NCBI GenBank assembly: GCA_963582345.1
Contig: CAUZSN010000043.1
Span: 1 to 20,823, forward strand
Direction: 5' to 3'
DNA: 20,823 nucleotides
Source: CAUZSN01 sp963582345
GTDB taxonomy: Bacteria; Planctomycetota; Planctomycetia; Planctomycetales; Planctomycetaceae
The position numbers were made by a program, and so were the translations under genes. The notes under the pieces are model-generated. The model saw only the letters and a list, made by a program, of their open reading frames with translations, was not told the DNA's origin and did not search any database. Position 1 is the first letter of the stretch; the number at the start of each line of letters is the position of its first letter. Positions 15,877-20,823 of this stretch are shown here, piece by piece.

Positions 15877-16428
15877 TCCCTTAAATTTAACGATTCGTCA
15901 GAAACCGTCTCTTCGGAGATCGTCTTCGCGATTGCGTTGTAGAATGAAGATGCGTCATTAGGCCGACACTAATCTCAGCGAATCGAAAGCAACAACATTT
16001 ACTTTTGTAAAATACTGACGTCAGAAAATTAAAAAAGCGGTCGTCAAAAGTTGTATAAATCAACTTTTTCAGTCCGACTAACGTTGGTCTTGCTCGCTCG
16101 ACTGCAAGCACAAACAATTTCCCTTGAGCCGACGATAACAGCATTCAGAGACTGGAGTACCGGGAATATACCGACAGCATCGGCTTTGGATTTGTCGACA
16201 AATTGTGCATTTGTAAAATTTGTAGAGGCTAATAATGAATCAGCAAATAGATAAGTTGCGTTGAATGATTAGTCCCGTTCGTGCGTTTGACACTGAAACA
16301 ACCAGTGACGATTGAAGACAGTTTTTCAAATTCCAAGTTTTGCAGACGGGCAGATTCTTGTCGTGATTGTCGCTATAATTCAGCTTGTCAAATTCAGCGA
16401 TGCGGTCCCAGTCGAGTCACTGAGTGAA
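15877..16428. other. Long spacer before the phosphatase/rpiB/gcv run
   Basis: About 550 bases with no convincing intact gene. The stretch around 15960-16075 is AT-rich and holds a perfect palindrome, CTGACGTCAG (16015-16024), and a hairpin, AAAAGTTG-TATAAAT-CAACTTTT (16046-16068), with one more T after it. A TATAAT occurs at 16374-16379 but has no good -35 partner. The frame of the following phosphatase gene stays open back to TTG 16312. Confidence 0.5.
16046..16069 (+). terminator. AT-rich hairpin, possible terminator
   Basis: AAAAGTTG (16046-16053) and CAACTTTT (16061-16068) form a perfect 8-bp stem with a 7-base loop, TATAAAT, ending in a short T run. The stem has only two G-C pairs, so a protein-binding site is as likely as a terminator. 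Because of its symmetry it would work equally on either strand. Confidence 0.25.
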
Positions 16429-16899
16429 ATGTACCTTTTCGTGTGTACCGGCAACACTTGTCGCAGTCCGATGGCCGAGGGGTTGTTTCGCAAATTGTTG
16501 TCGGAGAAGTTAGAATGTAGTGAGGACGAACTGATCGATCGAGGTTTTATGGTTGCTTCAGCGGGAATCGCGGCCGTCCGTGGATCTCCCGCAAGCTCGG
16601 AATCGGTCGAGCTGCTGAACAGACGAGGAATTGACATTCGCGGGCACAAAAGCCAGCCGCTCACTCGTCGATTGCTGGATCAGGCAGATCGCATCTATAC
16701 GATGACACGAAGTCACCGGGATTCGATACTCTTCGATTGGCCGGATTCAGCCAACCGCATCGCGTTGTTGGCTCACGACGGTTTGGACATTGCAGATCCC
16801 ATTGGTGGTGGTATCGATGAATACGCAAGATGCGAAGCTCAAATCGAGAAGCACATCCGGGTTATTCTTGAAGAAAATCTGATAACAAAGTCGTCATAA
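16429..16899 (+). CDS. Low-molecular-weight protein tyrosine phosphatase family protein
   Basis: Predicted phosphotyrosine/arginine phosphatase or arsenate-reductase-like enzyme of 156 residues from ATG 16429. This start gives MYLFVCTGNTCRSPMAEGLF, with the P-loop C-x5-R directly at the N-terminus (C6, R12, followed by S13) as in the family. The general-acid motif appears as DIADPIGGGIDEY near the C-terminus. The frame is open upstream to TTG 16312, adding 39 residues. Some planctomycetes fuse a Sua5/YrdC domain in front of this domain, and the upstream SDAVPVESLSEM resembles such a linker, but no Sua5 domain is recognisable here. It ends five bases before rpiB, so the two are almost certainly co-transcribed. 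Confidence 0.85.
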   Translation: MYLFVCTGNTCRSPMAEGLFRKLLSEKLECSEDELIDRGFMVASAGIAAVRGSPASSESVELLNRRGIDIRGHKSQPLTRRLLDQADRIYTMTRSHRDSILFDWPDSANRIALLAHDGLDIADPIGGGIDEYARCEAQIEKHIRVILEENLITKSS

Positions 16900-16904
16900 G
16901 TACC

Positions 16905-17366
16905 ATGAGAATTGCGATTGCCAGTGACCATCGTGGATACGAGGTCAAACGAAATATCTTGGCGCTGTTGAGCGATCTGGGCCATCAGGCGCTCGACCTA
17001 GGTTCTGATTCCAGTGACAGCGTGGACTACCCTGATTACGCGGCCAAGGTCGCCACCGCAGTGTCTGAAAAACAAGTCGATCGCGGCATTCTGATTTGCG
17101 GGACAGGTATTGGGATGTGCATTACAGCGAACAAATTCCCCGGCGTTTTTGCAGCTCCCTGCCACGATAACCTGACGGCTGAGATGAGCCGTCTGCACAA
17201 CAATTCCAACGTGCTCTGCCTGTCTGGCGATTTGCTCGGAGACCAAGTTATCAGCAGCATGGTCGAGATCTGGCTCAAAACTGAGTTTGAAGGTGGCCGG
17301 CACGGTCGGAGATTCGCAAAGATTGCGGAACTGGAATTGCGAAATCTTCGCAATCGTGACAGCTAA
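16905..17366 (+). CDS. rpiB: Ribose-5-phosphate isomerase B
   Basis: Interconverts ribose 5-phosphate and ribulose 5-phosphate in the pentose phosphate pathway. The product is 153 residues, typical of the family. Visible signatures are MRIAIASDHRGYEVKR (phosphate/ring-opening site with D8 and H9), DYPDYA, the catalytic-loop motif GILICGTGIGMCITANK with C65, and SRLHNNSNVLCL with H98. The start ATG lies five bases after the phosphatase stop, and 23 bases separate its stop from gcvH. It is therefore part of the same transcript. Confidence 0.96.
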   Translation: MRIAIASDHRGYEVKRNILALLSDLGHQALDLGSDSSDSVDYPDYAAKVATAVSEKQVDRGILICGTGIGMCITANKFPGVFAAPCHDNLTAEMSRLHNNSNVLCLSGDLLGDQVISSMVEIWLKTEFEGGRHGRRFAKIAELELRNLRNRDS

Positions 17367-17389
17367 CGTGGAATCGAGGAGTTGAGTCC

Positions 17390-17776
17390 ATGGATCCTGC
17401 AGAGTTGAATTATACAACCACGCACGAGTGGATTTACGCCCATCGTGGCGTTGCGGCCGTCGGGATTACTGAGTTTGCTGTAAGAGCACTAACCGATCTG
17501 GTGTATATCGATCTGCCGGACGTTGGGCGGATGCTGGGTGTTGGTGAGGTATTTGGTGAAGTTGAAAGTGTCAAAGCGGTCAGTGAACTGTGTGCACCAG
17601 TTGCGGGTAAGGTTATCGAGGTAAACGAGTCGCTTCCGGACGAATTGGATATCTTGTCCGAAGATCCTTATGGTCGAGGTTGGATGATCAAGCTAAACAT
17701 TTCCGAGCCATCAGCACTGCATGCGTTGCTTGATCTTGCTGCTTACCAGGAGCACTGCACAACAGACTCGCATTAG
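17390..17776 (+). CDS. gcvH: Glycine cleavage system H protein
   Basis: Lipoyl carrier that shuttles the aminomethyl group between the P, T and L proteins. The product is 128 residues. HEWIYAHRGVAAVGITEFAV is the standard N-terminal signature, and FGEVESVKAVSELCAPVAGK places the lipoylated lysine at K62. DPYGRGWMIKL follows as usual. GAGGAG about ten bases upstream supports ATG 17390. It heads the gcvH-gcvPA-gcvPB-lipoate ligase run. Confidence 0.97.
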   Translation: MDPAELNYTTTHEWIYAHRGVAAVGITEFAVRALTDLVYIDLPDVGRMLGVGEVFGEVESVKAVSELCAPVAGKVIEVNESLPDELDILSEDPYGRGWMIKLNISEPSALHALLDLAAYQEHCTTDSH

Positions 17777-17841
17777 CTGAGTCTGCCAATTGGAACACGG
17801 CTGGTTTGATCGCTCGGTCTGATTTCATTACGGAGAAACGT

Positions 17842-19218
17842 GTGGCTTATCTTTTCAATACGGCTAAGCAGCAGCGTGCGATGTTGCAAACAATTGGGGT
17901 CGATTCTATCAGTGATCTTTTTAATCAGGTGCCTGAGCAACTTCGTTTGAAGCGTCCGCTGGATCTGCCGCCGCCGTTGTCGGAAATAGAGTTAGAAGCG
18001 CATCTGCGTGAATGTGCTGGACGAAATGTCGGTGGTTCGTCGCGAGCCTGTATGCAAGGCGGCGGCGTCTACGATCACTTTATTCCTGCGGTGGTCGATG
18101 AGATTGCTTCACGCGGTGAATTTTACACGGCGTATACGCCTTATCAGGCAGAAGCCAGTCAAGGTAGTTTGCAGGCATTTTTCGAATATCAAACGCTCAT
18201 CTGTCAGTTGACCGGTATGGATGTTTCGAACGCAAGTTTGTACGAAGGAGGGACGAGCGTCAGTGAGGCTGCGTTGATGGCGATGCGGGCCACTCAGCGG
18301 CGTGAGAAGATCGTAATCTTGGGCTCAGTCCATCCCGAATATCGAGAGGTGGTCGAGACCTACCTCAGCCATCTCGATTGCGAAATCGTCGTCGTGTCGA
18401 CGCCCGAGGGTACGGTTGATCTGGCGAATGTCGAAGCGGCACTTGACGATCGGACCGCATGCCTAATCGTCCAGCAACCGAACTTTTTTGGCTGTTTGGA
18501 AGACGCATGTCGATTGACAGATATTGCTCACCGATACGGGGCCCTTTCGGTCGTCAGTTTCGATCCAATCAGCTTAGGTTTACTGAAACGCCCTGGCGAT
18601 TTTGGAGCGGATATTGCCGTCGCGGAAGGTCAGCCATTGGGAATTCCAATGCAGTATGGCGGACCGTTTCTTGGTATTCTTGCGTGCCGACAAAATTTCG
18701 TGCGGCAGATGCCGGGAAGACTGATCGGCCAGACGATTGACCGGAACGGGGAACGCTGTTTTGTGCTAAACCTACAGGCTCGCGAGCAGCACATTCGTCG
18801 CGAAAAAGCAACGAGCAACATCTGTACGAATCAAGGACTATTGGCGCTGCGAGCAACTGTGTACCTGGCGCTGTTAGGAAAAGTCGGTTTAAAGGAAGTG
18901 GCCGAGTTATGTTGCCGAAAGGCGCATTACGCAGCCGAGCAATTATCAACGATTGATGGTGTCGAATTGATGTTTGATCGCCCATTTTTCAAGGAGTTTA
19001 GTTTGCGAATTCGCAATGGAAAGCTTGACGAGGTGTTGCGGAACGCACGATGTGACGGTTTCGATTTAGGGCCGACGTTACGCCATTTTCAATCATTTGC
19101 CACACAGTTTGGCAAGGCGTCTGAGGAGGGTGTTCTTGTTGCAGTCACTGAAAAACGGACTCGCGACGACATTGATCGTTTAGTGAGATCTCTGCGCAAA
19201 TCAGTACTCGGGCTGTGA
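17842..19218 (+). CDS. gcvPA: Glycine dehydrogenase (decarboxylating) subunit 1
   Basis: N-terminal half of the split P protein, which forms a complex with GcvPB to decarboxylate glycine. I chose GTG 17842 because it gives MAYLFNTAKQQRAMLQTIGV, the usual GcvPA start, and GGAGA (17832-17836) is five bases upstream; the frame is open to TTG 17806. The product is 458 residues. Visible signatures are SEIELEAHLRECAGRN, FYTAYTPYQAEASQGSLQAF, the NASLYEGGTSVSEAALMAMR block and REKATSNICTNQGLLALRA. This half carries no PLP lysine, as expected for the split enzyme. Confidence 0.96.
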   Translation: MAYLFNTAKQQRAMLQTIGVDSISDLFNQVPEQLRLKRPLDLPPPLSEIELEAHLRECAGRNVGGSSRACMQGGGVYDHFIPAVVDEIASRGEFYTAYTPYQAEASQGSLQAFFEYQTLICQLTGMDVSNASLYEGGTSVSEAALMAMRATQRREKIVILGSVHPEYREVVETYLSHLDCEIVVVSTPEGTVDLANVEAALDDRTACLIVQQPNFFGCLEDACRLTDIAHRYGALSVVSFDPISLGLLKRPGDFGADIAVAEGQPLGIPMQYGGPFLGILACRQNFVRQMPGRLIGQTIDRNGERCFVLNLQAREQHIRREKATSNICTNQGLLALRATVYLALLGKVGLKEVAELCCRKAHYAAEQLSTIDGVELMFDRPFFKEFSLRIRNGKLDEVLRNARCDGFDLGPTLRHFQSFATQFGKASEEGVLVAVTEKRTRDDIDRLVRSLRKSVLGL

Positions 19219-19284
19219 CAATTGTGGCGACGCATCGGTGTGGACACCAACTATCAATATAGATACGAGAATACCGCGGCCTTC

Positions 19285-20757
19285 ATGAGAAATAAACTGG
19301 CGACGAAGCTACTGTTTGAACTGTCTGAACCGGGCCGGCGCGGGGCTGTCTTTCCACACAGCGACGTTCCCAATCGATCACTCGACGAGCTAATGCCGCC
19401 GGATCAACTGATGTCCGATCCTCTGGAATTGCCGGAATTGAGCGAGCCAGAAATTGTGCGCCACTATGACAATCTGTCGACTCTAAACATGTCAGTCGAC
19501 ACGCACTTCTACCCGCTCGGCAGTTGCACGATGAAATATAATCCGAAGCGTCATGAGCGACTTGCGTCGCTAGCCGGACTGGCAGACCTGCATCCTTATC
19601 AGGTGGAAGAGGACCTGCAAGGCATACTTCAGATTCTGTATGAGATGCAGGAAATGCTGGCAGAAATCTCTGGTCTGTCAGCCGTCTCATTGCAGCCGGC
19701 TGCCGGGGCGCACGGTGAATTGACAGCTCTGTTGGTCGCCGCGGCCTTTTTTCGAGACCGTGGAGAAAGTCGGTCGAAAGTTTTGTTTCCCAGCAGTGCC
19801 CACGGCACGAATCCTGCAAGCGCTGCCACCGCCGGCTTTGACTGTGTCCAACTGCAAGGAAATAAACAAGGTCGCGTTGATCTAGACGAACTGCAGTCGC
19901 ATCTGGACGGCCAGACGGCAGTTTTTATGATCACGAATCCAAATACTTTAGGTTTGTTCGAATGCGAGATCGCCGAAATCTGCAGATTAATGCACGATGT
20001 CGGCGGGTTAGTCTATGTTGACGGCGCGAATTTAAATGCGATATTGGGCATCACTCGTCCCGGCGATTTTGGCGCCGACATGATGCACTTCAACGTTCAC
20101 AAGACATTTACTGGTCCACATGGGGCGGGCGGACCGGGGGCGGGTCCCATTGCCGTACGCGCGGACTTGGCCGACTATTTACCCGCACCTGTTATTGCGA
20201 AAACGCAACGGCCAACGGTTACCCGATACCATTTGGAAACTCCCCAGCAATCGATTGGACGGATCCGAGGTTTCCTTTGCAATGTGGGAATTCTTCTTCG
20301 CGGCTATTGTTATTTGCGGACACTCGGAGCTAAAGGCTTGTGCGATGTTTCTGAGAATGCAGTTCTGAACGCTAACTATTTGAAAGCGACGCTTAAAGAC
20401 GTGCTGCCTGTGCCACACGGTGAATTGTGCATGCACGAATTCGTTGCGTCAGCACAGAATCTGCAAGAGGAACGCGGAATTTCGGCCATGGACATTGCTA
20501 AGAGATTACTGGATTATGGATTTCACGCGCCGACGGTCTACTTCCCACTGGTTGTCCCGGAAGCTATGATGATCGAGCCGACCGAGACCGAGTCGAAAGA
20601 AACGTTGGATGCATTTGGCGACGCGATTCACGAAATCGTCCGTGAAGATGCCGAGTTCCTACATAACGCGCCGTACCACACACCAATCAGCCGGCCAAAC
20701 GACGTACAGGCCGCTCGTAAGCCGATTTTAAGATGGACACGTCCTTTGAATCAATAG
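19285..20757 (+). CDS. gcvPB: Glycine dehydrogenase (decarboxylating) subunit 2
   Basis: C-terminal, PLP-binding half of the split P protein. ATG 19285 gives MRNKLATKLLFELSEPGRRG, the standard start, and 490 residues; the frame continues upstream to TTG 19222, adding 21 unconserved residues. Signatures are NLSTLNMSVDTHFYPLGSCT, the MKYNPKRHERLA stretch, SSAHGTNPASAATAGF, and the cofactor site MHFNVHKTFTGPHGAGGPG, with K273 as the Schiff-base lysine. The last 25 bases overlap the start of the lipoate ligase frame, suggesting translational coupling. Confidence 0.96.
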   Translation: MRNKLATKLLFELSEPGRRGAVFPHSDVPNRSLDELMPPDQLMSDPLELPELSEPEIVRHYDNLSTLNMSVDTHFYPLGSCTMKYNPKRHERLASLAGLADLHPYQVEEDLQGILQILYEMQEMLAEISGLSAVSLQPAAGAHGELTALLVAAAFFRDRGESRSKVLFPSSAHGTNPASAATAGFDCVQLQGNKQGRVDLDELQSHLDGQTAVFMITNPNTLGLFECEIAEICRLMHDVGGLVYVDGANLNAILGITRPGDFGADMMHFNVHKTFTGPHGAGGPGAGPIAVRADLADYLPAPVIAKTQRPTVTRYHLETPQQSIGRIRGFLCNVGILLRGYCYLRTLGAKGLCDVSENAVLNANYLKATLKDVLPVPHGELCMHEFVASAQNLQEERGISAMDIAKRLLDYGFHAPTVYFPLVVPEAMMIEPTETESKETLDAFGDAIHEIVREDAEFLHNAPYHTPISRPNDVQAARKPILRWTRPLNQ

Positions 20758-20823
20758 CGTCTATTCACAACGCCTGTCGAATTATTATCGATCCGGAACC
20801 AAACTCAGGTTCCTGGAACATGG
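20733..20823 (+). CDS. Lipoate-protein ligase family protein (5' end only)
   Basis: From ATG 20733 a frame is open to the window edge, giving MDTSFESIASIHNACRIIID followed by PEPNSGSWNM. The DP-x4-G-x-WNM end matches the N-terminus of lipoate/octanoyl ligases (LplA/LipM type), where this segment precedes the first catalytic region. It overlaps gcvPB by 25 bases in another frame. The position after gcvPB suggests it lipoylates GcvH. Only 30 residues are visible, so it could be a ligase or an octanoyltransferase. Confidence 0.7.
   Translation, partial: MDTSFESIASIHNACRIIIDPEPNSGSWNM

Overview
The window looks like a piece of a Planctomycetota chromosome, most likely from the Pirellulaceae side. 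This is inferred from gene content. There is a methenyl-tetrahydromethanopterin cyclohydrolase (mch) in an otherwise bacterial background. The glycine decarboxylase is split into gcvPA and gcvPB, with a lipoate-ligase gene following. There is a fused HyuA-HyuB 5-oxoprolinase. There is also a decayed gene matching the TPR region of the large planctomycete Ser/Thr-kinase/TPR proteins. Base composition is moderate, with very AT-rich spacers. Start codons are often GTG, and spacers are long.

Layout. Bases 1-840 hold the tail of an unidentified reading frame and a frameshifted TPR relic. Bases 879-2136 (minus) hold a duplicated zinc-ribbon protein followed by a TIGR04283-type glycosyltransferase. 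Bases 2137-2468 are a divergent spacer with a candidate promoter. Bases 2469-5144 encode aconitase A. A convergent spacer with a possible 52-residue ORF leads to a soluble transhydrogenase SthA (minus, 5510-6982). A 590-base spacer follows, with a roughly 200-base AT-rich island. Bases 7573-12171 (plus) hold the 5-oxoprolinase/hydantoinase fusion and a cytosolic cyclophilin. A remnant of a MOSC-domain gene lies antisense just before mch. Bases 12375-15371 (plus) carry mch, a RimK-like ATP-grasp ligase and an inositol-monophosphatase-family phosphatase. Bases 15384-15876 (minus) are a frameshifted, truncated methyltransferase pseudogene. After a 550-base spacer comes a tight plus-strand run: low-molecular-weight phosphatase, rpiB, gcvH, gcvPA, gcvPB and the start of a lipoate-protein ligase.

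How the genes fit together. The recognisable enzymes are mostly central metabolism: TCA cycle (acnA), NADPH/NADH balance (sthA), glutamate salvage from 5-oxoproline, H4MPT-linked C1 transfer (mch), pentose phosphate (rpiB), and glycine cleavage with lipoylation. The gcvT gene that would complete the glycine cleavage set is not in the window. Three recognisable gene relics (TPR protein, MOSC protein, methyltransferase), plus two weaker fragments, lie between intact housekeeping genes. This points to ongoing gene decay. I saw no CRISPR array, tRNA, rRNA, insertion sequence or defence system. The points most worth following are the duplicated zinc-ribbon protein, the mch/ATP-grasp/phosphatase neighbourhood and the set of relics.
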